A stretch of DNA of 33,962 nucleotides from Paenibacillaceae bacterium (GCA_947460235.1 CANHGK010000024.1:1-33962), one strand, 5' to 3'. Counted from the stretch's first letter, positions 9,281-18,598 are shown. Notes: generated by a model not told the origin, from the letters alone. Made by a program: numbers and translations.

Positions 9281-10114
9281 ATGACGAAACCAGTATGGCG
9301 TTTGCTTAGCACGTCTGCATCGTGTGCCGCAGAAAATATGGCCATCGATGAAGCGATCGTTCGTGCGGTTGCTCAAGGAAAGGTACCGCCGACGTTGCGA
9401 TTTTATACATGGTTAAAACCAACTGTGTCACTTGGTTATTTTCAGAAGCATCAAGTACTCGACAAAGCGGCGATGGCATCACGAGGCGTGGAGTGGGTAC
9501 GCCGGTTAACAGGTGGTCGAGCAGTACTTCATGATCGCGAATTGACCTATTCGCTCGTACTCAGCGAAGATACACCTTGGTTGCCGCGTAAAGTGAACGA
9601 AGCGTACCGAGTGTTAAGTGAAGGCTTGGTAAAAGGCTATCGCTCGCTTGGACTTGACGCTACATTGATGCATATGAGTGATCAAGTGACAAAGCAAGAT
9701 TCATCTGGAGCAGCCTGTTTTGATGCACCTTCTTGGTATGAACTAGTGGTCGATGGAATGAAAGTCGCGGGCAGTGCACAAACGAGATTGCAAGGGGTAC
9801 TGTTACAACATGGCGCGATTTTGATGGAGTCGCATGCGGAATTACTTAGTGAAGTGTTTGCGGCATCGGAAAAGGAAAAAATAGCAGTTCGCGAGTTGTT
9901 GGATCAAAAAGCATCTGCGCTTTGGCCGATTCAAGAGGCACGCGGACAAAAGCGTATTTCTAGTAAACAATTAGAATTGGCAATGATCGATGGATTTTCC
10001 GAGAGTTTACAGATTGAGCTTCAAGTAAGCGAATTAACGGCAGGAGAATTGGCGAGTGTTCGCGAATTGGTTGCCGAGAAGTATGCGAATGAGACTTGGA
10101 ACTGCAGGAGGTGA
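9281..10114 (+). CDS. lipM: Octanoyl-[ACP]:GcvH octanoyltransferase LipM
   Basis: LipM moves octanoate from acyl carrier protein to GcvH, the first step of lipoic acid synthesis in Bacilli. The 277-residue protein shows the biotin/lipoate ligase fold: RRLTGGRAVLHDRELTYS near residues 74-91, catalytic C146 in ACFDAPSWYEL and K161 in KVAGSAQTR. The C-terminus (KYANETWNCRR) also matches LipM. I prefer ATG 9281 because TKPVWRLL matches the usual N-terminus. An in-frame ATG at 9260, overlapping gcvPB, has no better ribosome site. It lies 8 bp after gcvPB, so it is probably part of the glycine-induced operon, which makes sense because its acceptor GcvH works with GcvT and GcvP. Confidence 0.93.
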   Translation: MTKPVWRLLSTSASCAAENMAIDEAIVRAVAQGKVPPTLRFYTWLKPTVSLGYFQKHQVLDKAAMASRGVEWVRRLTGGRAVLHDRELTYSLVLSEDTPWLPRKVNEAYRVLSEGLVKGYRSLGLDATLMHMSDQVTKQDSSGAACFDAPSWYELVVDGMKVAGSAQTRLQGVLLQHGAILMESHAELLSEVFAASEKEKIAVRELLDQKASALWPIQEARGQKRISSKQLELAMIDGFSESLQIELQVSELTAGELASVRELVAEKYANETWNCRR

Positions 10115-10118
10115 ACGC

Positions 10119-10331
10119 ATGGAAAGTTTAGCAATGATGGTTGCAATCATCATGTTAGTGCTGATTCTTGTTTTCTTTGTTGGTTTGTTTATATTGTGGC
10201 GAATTATTTTGAATCGCTATTTGCCAACGAAAAAGGGGAAATGGTGGTTTTTATGGACACCGATGCTCGTCGTCGTTGCATACGGATTCATGTTCATTAC
10301 CATTCAAATCATTATGAAAATAAATGCATAA
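10119..10331 (+). CDS. Small two-span membrane protein at the end of the gcv-lipM operon
   Basis: A 70-residue protein that I do not recognise. Residues about 5-28 and 47-66 are hydrophobic and would span the membrane twice, joined by a short basic loop (NRYLPTKKGKWW). The ATG at 10119 is preceded by a textbook AGGAGGTGA that also contains the lipM stop codon, so it is translationally linked to lipM and very likely translated. An intrinsic terminator follows immediately. A role in lipoylation or glycine metabolism is suggested only by position. Confidence 0.75.
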   Translation: MESLAMMVAIIMLVLILVFFVGLFILWRIILNRYLPTKKGKWWFLWTPMLVVVAYGFMFITIQIIMKINA

Positions 10332-10382
10332 AAAAGAGCGATCACGCATCCAAATTCATGGATTGCGTAGATCGCTTTTTTC
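10331..10382. terminator. Bidirectional intrinsic terminator
   Basis: AGCGATC (10337-10343) pairs with GATCGCT (10370-10376), extended by a near-perfect CGCATCC/GGATTGCG inner stem. A T-run follows on the plus strand and an A-run (T-run on the minus strand) precedes. It would end both the rightward gcv operon and the leftward protease gene. Confidence 0.85.
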
Positions 10383-10389
10383 GTTTAAA

Positions 10390-13300
10390 TTATGGCCTCC
10401 ATGTAGCAAGCCAAATACTTAAATCCTCATTCGTGAGCGTGCCGTTGCCATCCGTATCCGTTTCAGGCGTGATCACTCCATTTTTCCATGCCTCGACCCA
10501 ATCGGCTACATGATGTTTCACCCAAAGTTGCCAATCGTTTTCTATGGCCTGCGCAGAAGGCGGGGATTCATTTAATAGATGCTGTGGTTTCAAAATAATT
10601 GGAATCTGGTCAGTACCCCATACGGACGTTTGCTCTCCGAGCGGTACGATTGTATTGGTTTCTGCATGAAATCCACTCTTTTCATTTGTTTGCGATTCGA
10701 GTGCATCGGCAATTTTCCAATGCGTGAATGAAATCGGGACATGATCGATGGTGCATTCAATAACAGGAGACTCTGCTTTCGAAAAATATAATTTCAGCGC
10801 ATCTGCAGTAGTACCAATACATCGATTCGACATCGTAAAAACCGTCGGATTCGAGACATCTGAACCCCATGAAAAAATTCGAAGTCGATCTACGCGTTTC
10901 GACCATTCATCTGCATAGGAAGTAGATGCAGTCAGCCACTCGTTGCGAAGTTCAGTTACACCGATTGCTTGTCCGAGTGTCATTTGCAAATGCATCGAAT
11001 AGAAACCGTAAACGACGTTAAACGTTTTGATCGAAGTCGTTGAACGACCGGATTCATCCGTCGCGGTGATGGACCACGTATGCTGACCTTCTGTTAAATC
11101 GCTTACTTGGATTGTTTGTGACAGTAATTTTGAATCGGACGTCGCTGGTACAATGTAATCATCGACTTTTTGAATAATGATTAACTGATCAAAAGGGCTA
11201 ATATCATCTGAAAATGTAGCGCTCAGTGTAGCATTCTTACTTGTAAACCCATTCACTGGATCGAAACCAGTTCTTGTGATGATCGGTGCTTGTGAGTCTG
11301 AAAAAATCGTGATCGTTGTTTCCGTTTTGTTCAAAGAATCATCAATTGCAATGACATGAAAAATGTTTTTGCCTGGAATTAACGGGACATCCAGGTTGAT
11401 CTTGACGTCATTGGTTTCAAAGGCAGGATCTTTACTCCAACGTTCTTGACCGTTGATCAGAATTTGTCGAATGGCTTGACCGGTTGTCTCATTTGATTTG
11501 CTGACATCTTTTACATTCACCTGAAGTGAAAGAATGGAATTCTGTGTGATTTCATTGTCTTTGTGATCAATGGTGATCACAGGTGCTGTTGTATCAATGT
11601 AAACCGAGCGTACCAATGTTGTCTTTCGTCCAAGATCATCTGTCGTTTGGACTCGGATTTGTTGGTTGCCTTCCTGTAATTGAATGTCAGCGTTCACATC
11701 CCAATAAAATGACGAATTTAATTTGATGGGTTCGGGTAAGGTTACCTTTTGGTCGTTAATCGTTACGGAAAGTAGTCTGTGGGAAACAATTGTAAGTCCT
11801 TGAACGCTAATGGTATCAGTTCCCAAATTTGATTTTGGAAATGGGAACCCGAATTTATCCCATATGATACTAGCTCCAGTATCTATGATTTCGTGTACGA
11901 CCCATTGATCGATCGAAGAATCGTTTTTATCAAGTGCATCAATCGTAATGTTAACGAGATCTCCGTCTTTCAAACCGAGTTCACTAAAATTGCCATCCCA
12001 GTTTGTTTGATCTTTGATATGTGTTTCTTGAAGTAGTTTATTTGTATCATCATTATTTTTTTGAAATACTTGTACGCGGATGTGATCAAAGTCTTTAAAT
12101 AAATTGGAATGTTCATTTATTTTCCAAGAGATCTGAGAATGTTCATGATCATCGAACGCGAACGTATCCGAATTCGGGATAATTAAATGGTTCGGGCGAT
12201 TAGCAATGAAAAAATAAGTTTTCCAATTCGGAATGACGCGATTTTGCTGATCGGTTGCCGTTAACGTAAAATAATATATTTTTTCTCCCGATTCATTGGA
12301 TGGCAAAACGATTTGAATCGGATCATTGGATGCGGCTATCCATTGACCGCTCTGAACAACCGTGTTTTTATTTTTTTCATCGACAACTTGCCATGAAAGC
12401 GAAGCAATCGCCGCATCGGTCACGGGTGTAAGTGAAAGTTCATTGCTGGTCATTGTGATATACCAATCATCATAAAATGTCATTACATCTTTCTTTTGTT
12501 CACCAATCCAATCCGTCAGTTTTGGTTTGGGAATATCAGCAATACTTTGCGTTAAACTTCCTGTAATATTTTGATTTGAATCGATGAGCGAAACATTCAG
12601 CGTTCCTTCATAATTGTTTAATTCACTTGCAGTAAACGTAATTGGGTCAAAAATTCCGTTTGAATTTGGATCTGCTGTTTTCGTGTTACAACCGAGATCG
12701 TTACCCGAGGATGGGCACCAAGTTACAGTTGCTTTTGTACCATCCGGAATGGGTTTTAAAAACGGATTGACAGAAACATTCATATCATCTCCCCAGATGA
12801 GTGGGAGACCCGTTGATCCAGTGACGTCTGTGGATTCAATAGATTGAACATTCAAATTCACCACTTGTTTTGCAATTACGTTATTTAAAGCATCTTTGGC
12901 AACCCATTCTGCAATGGATTCTTCAGGTGTTACATGGATTGAAGCGGTATGATGAGTTCCAGAATAGGTAGTTTGACTGGTAAAACCGGTTTGATCTTGC
13001 CACTGAGCTTGTGTAAATAGGGTAATCGTAATTGTGCCTTCATCCGGTGAATCCCATGTTGGTTGCCACACGCCATCAAAAATATTGATATTGTTGTTGT
13101 CATATAATAGATAACGATTTGCTGATTGAACAACGTCCCACGTAACGGTCGACATGTTTCTGGCGAGATCAGCGATACGCAAAGTGATTTGGTGGCTGTT
13201 TTTTGCGAGATTGCTCCATTGATAGGAGCGTTGATCACTCGTGAGGTCGATCCAATGTCCATCATCGAGCTGAATTTGTTGGGAATAAATTGATGAAGTT

Positions 13301-15822
13301 GGTTCCGGAATGTCCCAAGAAACGCTTGCGTTTTGTTCGTTCCACACGTCAGGTAATTTGTTCACCAACAACGCAGTTCGATCTAATCGAAATGGTAATA
13401 TTCGAACTTGCCAATCGTCATCCGTAGCCTTGCGGTCGAGTACTGGGATCGCCTGCAATCGGAATGAATAATTGCCTTCTGGGGCATCAATTCTTGTCCC
13501 AGTTGACGAGTTCCATACTTTTCCATCCCATTGATCTGATATAAGTGCATCATTCGAAAGCAATTGTTTTGACAAACCGGCATTTGTATTGATGTGATCG
13601 ATAACGATGCCGTTTTGGTTAAGAATATCTACAGTTAATGCTTGTACATGGCGCAACAATTCGAATTGCACCGCAATCGTATCTGCGATTCCATCATCAT
13701 TCGGTGAAAAGGATACGTGTTCAGCGTTAAATTCATTTTGCGTATTGAATCCGGGCTTGCCAATTTCAAAATCTTCTGAAACCATTCCTGAAGGGATGGT
13801 TGGTGGATAGGTCAGTCTTAGCTGTTTTTCTGAAATCGTACTCAGTTTTGATGTGGACGTTTGGTCATATGTGTCATCAAAAATCGGAATCGCAGACCAA
13901 GATCCAAAATAACCGATGTACGGTAGGGTTAAGTTTGGTAATTGAATTTGATCACCTTTTGGAATATGGAGGAGTTGTATCCAGCCTTCTACCCAATGTC
14001 CTTCTGCAAATGTTATCGGCAATTGAACGATGACGTGAACCGTTTTACTTGAATTTGCAGTAACGGTAATTTGTTGATTCGTCCAACCGCCAGTTGCATC
14101 GATGGTTGCGTTAGGAATGACGGAAGCCTTAACTCGTTTTTGAAATGGATCATCGGCCACCAATTGTTCTCGATATACGAAATCATTTCCGAGTTGATAC
14201 GTTTCGTCTTCATTACCGCGATTGACGATGCGTAATGTGATTGCTTTTTCTCGCGTAGAAAAACTCCCTAAAGATGCGGATGCATTCCAATCTTGATTGC
14301 TTTCAAGATCTGTTGTTTGCAAAAGACAAGGACTTAATAAGGCTTCTTTCAGTTGCACGAGGCCTGCACCTTGAATATGTGGTAAATAGGGCGTTGCTTG
14401 ATTGGAACCATTTGTTTGGTCCAATATGATTTTACTTGTATTTGAGAGACTGCTTAATAAATCGTTCGAAGCCGTTGACCAACCACGGGAAATAAACACT
14501 TGTTTCAACAACGTAATGACACCTGCTAAATTCGGAGAAGCCATTGATGTTCCGCTATATGCTGCCGTATTTGGATAATTGATCGTCGATTCTATCTCCA
14601 AACCAGGTGCACTAATGTCTGGCTTTACGCGCAATTCAGGAGAAGGTCCCCATGAACTGAATTCAGCCATTCGAATGGGATATTCAAACCGAGAATCTGA
14701 ACTTGCGCCGACGGCGATTACCCCTGGAAAAAACGCTGGTGATGATACGGTCGCTTGATCATTCCAATTGTCTTGAATGAATTCGGATGAAGAACTATCG
14801 TCTTGGGATGAGGACATGCCTTCATTGCCTGCAGCAGCGACGACGGTTACACCTGCTTGGATTGCGTGCATAACCGCAATATATTCAGGATCGTCTGGAT
14901 TTGAACTGCCATTTAATGTACCTAAACTTAAATTGATAACATCTGCATGATTGGCGACGGCATGGTCAATGCCTGCACAAATATCATCACCATATGCGGC
15001 TTGTTGCAGTGGATCATTTGAAAATACTTTCTCAATCAGAAGCTTCGATGCGGGAGCGACTCCGGAAGATTGTGATTTGATAGCCGGCACAGCCTGACCA
15101 GCCAAAATGCCCGCTACATGTGTACCGTGGTATTCTGTATTTGGGTTACGGTCCATAATGTCATTGTTTCGGTCTGCCCAGTTATAACCACCAATTACTT
15201 TGGATGTATACCCAAGGGCAATTTGGTCAAACGGGGTTGAATCGGTTAGATCAGCAATCCCAACAGACTTCGTCCGTCCATCACCATCAAACGCTTCGTG
15301 ACGGTAATCAATCCCGGTATCAATGATTGCTGCAATCATTCCCTCACCTTGAACGGGTGAACTTTGTTCGGTAATTTCATTTGCGTGCATTTCTTTTTGA
15401 GACATCGCGCGGCGTACAATATATTTGTTTACAATTCGAACGGAAGTAACTCCAGGTAAACGGCGGACGTCAGAGATTTGTCGTTCGTTTAAGTCACCAC
15501 TGATCCCATTGAGAAGATTTGTGATTCGATTATGCAAAGCAAAAGGAATTGATTTTGAACGAAGTTCACTGATCAGTACGTTTTGAGAACTGATCACTGC
15601 GGCTTGTACGGTTGATTTTCCGCGAGATGTTACGGTTGTCGGATTAGCGTTTAAAGTAATAAAAACGCGGACTTTTTTCTCTGAAGTATGGGTATTCGAA
15701 AGAATCGTATTCAGTCGATTCGGTTGTAACGAATCGATTGGAGAGAAAGCAAGCGATACGGTTTGAAAAGTTAGAAAAAAAATAAAACACATGATAACGA
15801 TTGTTCTGTATTTTTGCGTCAT
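10390..15822 (-). CDS. Giant secreted subtilisin-like serine protease (S8) with Ig/Fn3-like domains and C-terminal EF-hand
   Basis: 1810 residues. A signal peptide (about residues 1-26) is followed by an inhibitor-I9-type propeptide (about 50-137) and an S8 catalytic domain with D168 (IIDTG), H232 (HGTHVAG), oxyanion N333 (AAGNEG) and S426 (GTSMASP). The arrangement resembles Vpr-type minor extracellular proteases, but no PA-domain insertion is evident. About 1300 further residues look like beta-sandwich modules, including an SFSPNDDGIADT segment typical of FlgD-like/CHU-type domains and several Ig-like repeats of the EGNQQIRVQTTDDLGR kind. The last about 20 residues hold one calcium-loop motif, DTDGNGTLTNED, as in half a dockerin. 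No sortase motif or SLH domain is visible. Start ATG 15822 has GGAGG 7-8 nt upstream. Likely an extracellular scavenging protease. Confidence 0.92.
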   Translation of the reverse strand: MTQKYRTIVIMCFIFFLTFQTVSLAFSPIDSLQPNRLNTILSNTHTSEKKVRVFITLNANPTTVTSRGKSTVQAAVISSQNVLISELRSKSIPFALHNRITNLLNGISGDLNERQISDVRRLPGVTSVRIVNKYIVRRAMSQKEMHANEITEQSSPVQGEGMIAAIIDTGIDYRHEAFDGDGRTKSVGIADLTDSTPFDQIALGYTSKVIGGYNWADRNNDIMDRNPNTEYHGTHVAGILAGQAVPAIKSQSSGVAPASKLLIEKVFSNDPLQQAAYGDDICAGIDHAVANHADVINLSLGTLNGSSNPDDPEYIAVMHAIQAGVTVVAAAGNEGMSSSQDDSSSSEFIQDNWNDQATVSSPAFFPGVIAVGASSDSRFEYPIRMAEFSSWGPSPELRVKPDISAPGLEIESTINYPNTAAYSGTSMASPNLAGVITLLKQVFISRGWSTASNDLLSSLSNTSKIILDQTNGSNQATPYLPHIQGAGLVQLKEALLSPCLLQTTDLESNQDWNASASLGSFSTREKAITLRIVNRGNEDETYQLGNDFVYREQLVADDPFQKRVKASVIPNATIDATGGWTNQQITVTANSSKTVHVIVQLPITFAEGHWVEGWIQLLHIPKGDQIQLPNLTLPYIGYFGSWSAIPIFDDTYDQTSTSKLSTISEKQLRLTYPPTIPSGMVSEDFEIGKPGFNTQNEFNAEHVSFSPNDDGIADTIAVQFELLRHVQALTVDILNQNGIVIDHINTNAGLSKQLLSNDALISDQWDGKVWNSSTGTRIDAPEGNYSFRLQAIPVLDRKATDDDWQVRILPFRLDRTALLVNKLPDVWNEQNASVSWDIPEPTSSIYSQQIQLDDGHWIDLTSDQRSYQWSNLAKNSHQITLRIADLARNMSTVTWDVVQSANRYLLYDNNNINIFDGVWQPTWDSPDEGTITITLFTQAQWQDQTGFTSQTTYSGTHHTASIHVTPEESIAEWVAKDALNNVIAKQVVNLNVQSIESTDVTGSTGLPLIWGDDMNVSVNPFLKPIPDGTKATVTWCPSSGNDLGCNTKTADPNSNGIFDPITFTASELNNYEGTLNVSLIDSNQNITGSLTQSIADIPKPKLTDWIGEQKKDVMTFYDDWYITMTSNELSLTPVTDAAIASLSWQVVDEKNKNTVVQSGQWIAASNDPIQIVLPSNESGEKIYYFTLTATDQQNRVIPNWKTYFFIANRPNHLIIPNSDTFAFDDHEHSQISWKINEHSNLFKDFDHIRVQVFQKNNDDTNKLLQETHIKDQTNWDGNFSELGLKDGDLVNITIDALDKNDSSIDQWVVHEIIDTGASIIWDKFGFPFPKSNLGTDTISVQGLTIVSHRLLSVTINDQKVTLPEPIKLNSSFYWDVNADIQLQEGNQQIRVQTTDDLGRKTTLVRSVYIDTTAPVITIDHKDNEITQNSILSLQVNVKDVSKSNETTGQAIRQILINGQERWSKDPAFETNDVKINLDVPLIPGKNIFHVIAIDDSLNKTETTITIFSDSQAPIITRTGFDPVNGFTSKNATLSATFSDDISPFDQLIIIQKVDDYIVPATSDSKLLSQTIQVSDLTEGQHTWSITATDESGRSTTSIKTFNVVYGFYSMHLQMTLGQAIGVTELRNEWLTASTSYADEWSKRVDRLRIFSWGSDVSNPTVFTMSNRCIGTTADALKLYFSKAESPVIECTIDHVPISFTHWKIADALESQTNEKSGFHAETNTIVPLGEQTSVWGTDQIPIILKPQHLLNESPPSAQAIENDWQLWVKHHVADWVEAWKNGVITPETDTDGNGTLTNEDLSIWLATWRP

Positions 15823-15867
15823 CGCCGAACCTCCGATTTTTATCGTTATTTAAGTATGTGTTCCGTG

Positions 15868-15873
15868 TATAAT
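15868..15873 (+). promoter_or_regulatory. Candidate -10 element of the pdp promoter
   Basis: A perfect TATAAT lies 72 bp ahead of the pdp start, preceded directly by TG. The -35 side is poor (TTATTT at 15846-15851, 16 bp away). The reverse complement (ATTATA) lies in the control region of the divergent protease gene, so both directions may use this AT-rich segment. Confidence 0.4.
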
Positions 15874-15944
15874 AAGTGTTAAGTATTTCGCTACCTTTTG
15901 ATATTGTACCTCTAAGCAGTAGCCAACGAAAGGAAGTTTTCACG

Positions 15945-17276
15945 ATGCGGATGGTTGATTTGATTCAGAAAAAGCGCGATGGCCTAGCGCATGATGCGAC
16001 AGAATTGGAATGGCTGATTCAAGGATATTCGAAAGGCGAAATTCCAGATGAGCAAATGTCTGCATGGGCAATGGCAGTATACTTTCGCGGGATGAATTCA
16101 GAAGAGATGACCGAGCTGACGATGCAAATGGTTCGCTCAGGTATGGAAGTTGATTGGAGCGATTGGAACTTACCAGGCATCGTTGCGGATAAACATAGCA
16201 CCGGAGGCGTTGGTGATAAAACGACCATTTATGCTGCGCCTTGGGCAGCTGCATGTGGTCTTTATTTGGGCAAAATGTCCGGAAGAGGTCTTGGTCATAC
16301 GGGCGGGACACTCGATAAACTCGAATCCATTCCGGGGTTCAAAATTGATTTGCCAATGCACGATTTTCAAAAGCAAGTTCAAGCCATTGGAATTGCATTA
16401 ATAAGTCAAACCAAACAATTAACGCCTGCAGATGCCAAATTGTATGCACTTCGTGATGTGACTGGTTCTGTAGCTTCAATTCCACTGATCGCAAGTTCGA
16501 TCATGAGTAAGAAGATCGCAGCTGGTGCAAAGGCAATCGTACTTGATGTCAAAACAGGCTCTGGTGCGTTTATGAAAAGTAAAGAAGACAGCATACTTCT
16601 AGCGCAGGCGATGGTACAAATCGGAGAAGGTCTTGGACGTAAAACCGTTGCCTGGATCACCAATATGGATCGACCGCTAGGACGAATGATTGGGAATGCA
16701 CTTGAAGTTCGTGAAGCAATCGATGTATTGCATACTCGTGGGTCAAAGGAATTAACGGAGTTAGGCGCAACTTTAATAAGCGAATTACTTGTCGCAGTGA
16801 ACCCAACATATTCAATAGAAGCGGCGAGATCATTTGTAATGAAGAAATTATTGGACGGATCGGCGTTGCAAAAAATGAGAGAATGGGTAACAGCGCAAGG
16901 CGGAGAAGCGTCTGTAATCGATGACCCGACAACGTTACTCATCTCAAAACAAATACTTGACGTGCCTGCACAAATGTCGGGTTATATTTGTTCAATTGAA
17001 GCAGAGGCAATCGGTTTATCCGCGATGCGTTTAGGAGCAGGAAGGGCGCGCAAACAAGATGTAATTGATCATCGCGTTGGCATTGAAATGCTTGTGGAAC
17101 AAGGTCAATTCGTTTACGCTGGGCAACCGCTTTGTAAATTATATTATGAGCAGCATGTGCTTGCGGAAGCAGAAGTTTCGCGGATCCAAGCCAATATTAC
17201 AATATCTGACCAACCACCAGAAGTGTTACCATTGCTGATCGCACGCGTCGATGCGTTTGGTGTTACAAAATTTTAA
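15945..17276 (+). CDS. pdp: Pyrimidine-nucleoside phosphorylase
   Basis: Phosphorolytic cleavage of uridine, deoxyuridine and thymidine to the free base and (deoxy)ribose-1-phosphate, a cytoplasmic salvage enzyme. The 443-residue protein has the family signatures DKHSTGGVGDKTT (phosphate-binding, near residue 83), KMSGRGLGHTGGTLDKLES (thymidine/pyrimidine phosphorylase signature), YALRDVTGSV and SSIMSKKIAAGA with the pyrimidine-contacting lysine, and KTGSGAFM. I start at ATG 15945 with AAAGGAAG upstream because MRMVDLIQKK matches the known N-terminus; the frame is open further upstream but without support. It lies upstream of dacF, where B. subtilis has drm-pupG, also nucleoside salvage genes. 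Confidence 0.95.
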   Translation: MRMVDLIQKKRDGLAHDATELEWLIQGYSKGEIPDEQMSAWAMAVYFRGMNSEEMTELTMQMVRSGMEVDWSDWNLPGIVADKHSTGGVGDKTTIYAAPWAAACGLYLGKMSGRGLGHTGGTLDKLESIPGFKIDLPMHDFQKQVQAIGIALISQTKQLTPADAKLYALRDVTGSVASIPLIASSIMSKKIAAGAKAIVLDVKTGSGAFMKSKEDSILLAQAMVQIGEGLGRKTVAWITNMDRPLGRMIGNALEVREAIDVLHTRGSKELTELGATLISELLVAVNPTYSIEAARSFVMKKLLDGSALQKMREWVTAQGGEASVIDDPTTLLISKQILDVPAQMSGYICSIEAEAIGLSAMRLGAGRARKQDVIDHRVGIEMLVEQGQFVYAGQPLCKLYYEQHVLAEAEVSRIQANITISDQPPEVLPLLIARVDAFGVTKF

Positions 17277-17297
17277 TTTAACAATTTAGGCATAAAT

Positions 17298-17378
17298 CCC
17301 CCAATCCAAGCACATCCTCTTAAAAAAGGAAAGCGCCATGAACATAAGGTTCCAGGCGATGCGGAATGGGGGTTTTTG
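17298..17378 (+). promoter_or_regulatory. Structured pdp-dacF leader: terminator-like stem containing the dacF ribosome site
   Basis: CCCCCAATCC (17298-17307) can pair with GGAATGGGGG (17363-17372) with one mismatch. Inside is a second hairpin, CGCC-GAAC (17334-17343) with GTTC-GGCG (17349-17358), capped by ATAAG. The closing strand is followed by five T residues (17373-17377) and then the dacF ATG at 17379, so one element could act as the pdp terminator and also bury the dacF Shine-Dalgarno sequence. No clear sigma-F promoter was found in this gap. Confidence 0.5.
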
Positions 17379-18542
17379 ATGTTTAAAAAATACATGTTGT
17401 GGATCGCATGTGTGTTCATTAGTACATTGTCAGTCGTTCCAACAGGATTCGCTACATCTGATGATTTGGCACAAAATGCACGATCGGCCGTATTGATTGA
17501 TGCGGCAAGCGGACGCGTGTTATTTGAAAAAAATGCACATCAGTCGATGCCACCAGCGAGCATCACAAAAGTAATGACGATGCTATTGTTAATGGAAGCG
17601 ATTGAAAACAAAAAAATTACATGGACTGACAAAATTCGAACCAGTGAACGCGCAGCTTCGATGGGCGGTTCACAAATTTTTCTTCAACCTGGGGAAGAGA
17701 TGTCGGTACGAGATATGCTCAAAGGCATCGCGATGGCATCAGGAAACGACGCGTCTGTCGCTGTTGCCGAGCGGCTTGCAGGTACGGAAGCTCGTTTTGT
17801 TGAAAAAATGAACGCGCGCGCCAAACAACTCGGGATGAAGGATTCTAAGTTTCAAAACAGCAACGGACTACCCGTTGCGGATCATTTTTCATCGGCTTAC
17901 GATATTGCGCTAATGTCACGCGCACTGCTGCAATACCCTGAAATCACAAAATTTACAGGCGCATATGAAGATCATCTACGCAAGGACCAACCGAAACCGT
18001 TTTGGCTAGTAAATACGAATAAACTGGTACGATTTTATCAAGGTGCTGATGGTTTAAAAACCGGGTTTACGAATGAAGCCAAATATTGTCTAACAGCCAC
18101 TGCAAAAAAATCGGGTATGCGCGTTATTGCTGTTGTGATGGGTGAACCAGACAGTAAAATTCGAAATGCCGAAGTAATGCAATTGTTTGATTATGCATTT
18201 GCCAATTATGAACCGAAAATCGTCGTAGAAAAAGGCAAGGAACTTGGAACGATTCACTGGCCAAATGCAGAGCCGAATCAACTTACAGTAAACGCACCAA
18301 AAGCATATTCTATCTTACATGATAAAAACCAAGACAATACGAAGCTAAATTATACTTCGAGTATTGAGTGGACCCCGAATCTTCAACCGCCAATTCAAAT
18401 GCACCAACAAGTTGGAATGATTGTCGTGAAAAACGGTACACAAGTTGTATTAAAAGAACCGTTATATGCATCTCAATCGATTCGCGTTGCAACATGGCAA
18501 GATCAATGGCGACGAATTATTCATTCGCTCATCGCCCCATAA
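17379..18542 (+). CDS. dacF: D-alanyl-D-alanine carboxypeptidase (penicillin-binding protein, DacF type)
   Basis: A low-molecular-weight penicillin-binding protein that trims the terminal D-alanine of peptidoglycan stem peptides; DacF acts on spore cortex crosslinking. It has 387 residues. A signal peptide (about 1-25) is followed by the S11 active site: SxxK at S61-K64 (PASITK), SGN at 121-123 and KTG at 227-229. The C-terminal part is the beta-rich PBP5-like domain followed by a short amphipathic tail for membrane attachment. I choose ATG 17379 after ATGGGGG; TTG 17376 is an alternative. Its place directly ahead of spoIIAA-spoIIAB-sigF is the classical dacF position. Confidence 0.93.
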   Translation: MFKKYMLWIACVFISTLSVVPTGFATSDDLAQNARSAVLIDAASGRVLFEKNAHQSMPPASITKVMTMLLLMEAIENKKITWTDKIRTSERAASMGGSQIFLQPGEEMSVRDMLKGIAMASGNDASVAVAERLAGTEARFVEKMNARAKQLGMKDSKFQNSNGLPVADHFSSAYDIALMSRALLQYPEITKFTGAYEDHLRKDQPKPFWLVNTNKLVRFYQGADGLKTGFTNEAKYCLTATAKKSGMRVIAVVMGEPDSKIRNAEVMQLFDYAFANYEPKIVVEKGKELGTIHWPNAEPNQLTVNAPKAYSILHDKNQDNTKLNYTSSIEWTPNLQPPIQMHQQVGMIVVKNGTQVVLKEPLYASQSIRVATWQDQWRRIIHSLIAP

Positions 18543-18551
18543 TCGACAACA
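18542..18551. promoter_or_regulatory. Possible Spo0A box
   Basis: ATCGACAACA matches the inverted Spo0A-box consensus TTYGACAAAA at eight of ten positions. It overlaps the dacF stop and lies about 90 bp ahead of the putative spoIIAA transcription start. Spo0A control of the spoIIA operon is well known in Bacillus. Single matches of this quality do occur by chance. Confidence 0.3.
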
Positions 18552-18552
18552 T

Positions 18553-18588
18553 ACCGCATGGTACGCGCATTGACGCGAACCGTGCGGT
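18553..18588 (+). terminator. Hairpin after dacF
   Basis: ACCGCATGG (18553-18561) pairs with CCGTGCGGT (18580-18588) with one G-U pair, and a CGCG/CGCG inner stem adds stability. The following T-run is poor (TATTTG), so termination may be partial and allow dacF-spoIIA read-through. Confidence 0.5.
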
Positions 18589-18598
18589 TATTTGCGTG

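Noticed and set aside
16406-16942. A 178-codon leftward open frame inside pdp
   Set aside because: It is antisense to a clearly conserved enzyme and its product is serine/alanine/isoleucine-rich, as expected from the reverse of a coding frame; no ribosome site is present.
17277-17378. Sigma-F promoter ahead of dacF
   Set aside because: I looked for the GYWTA and GGnnAnAHTR boxes and found no acceptable pair in this gap.
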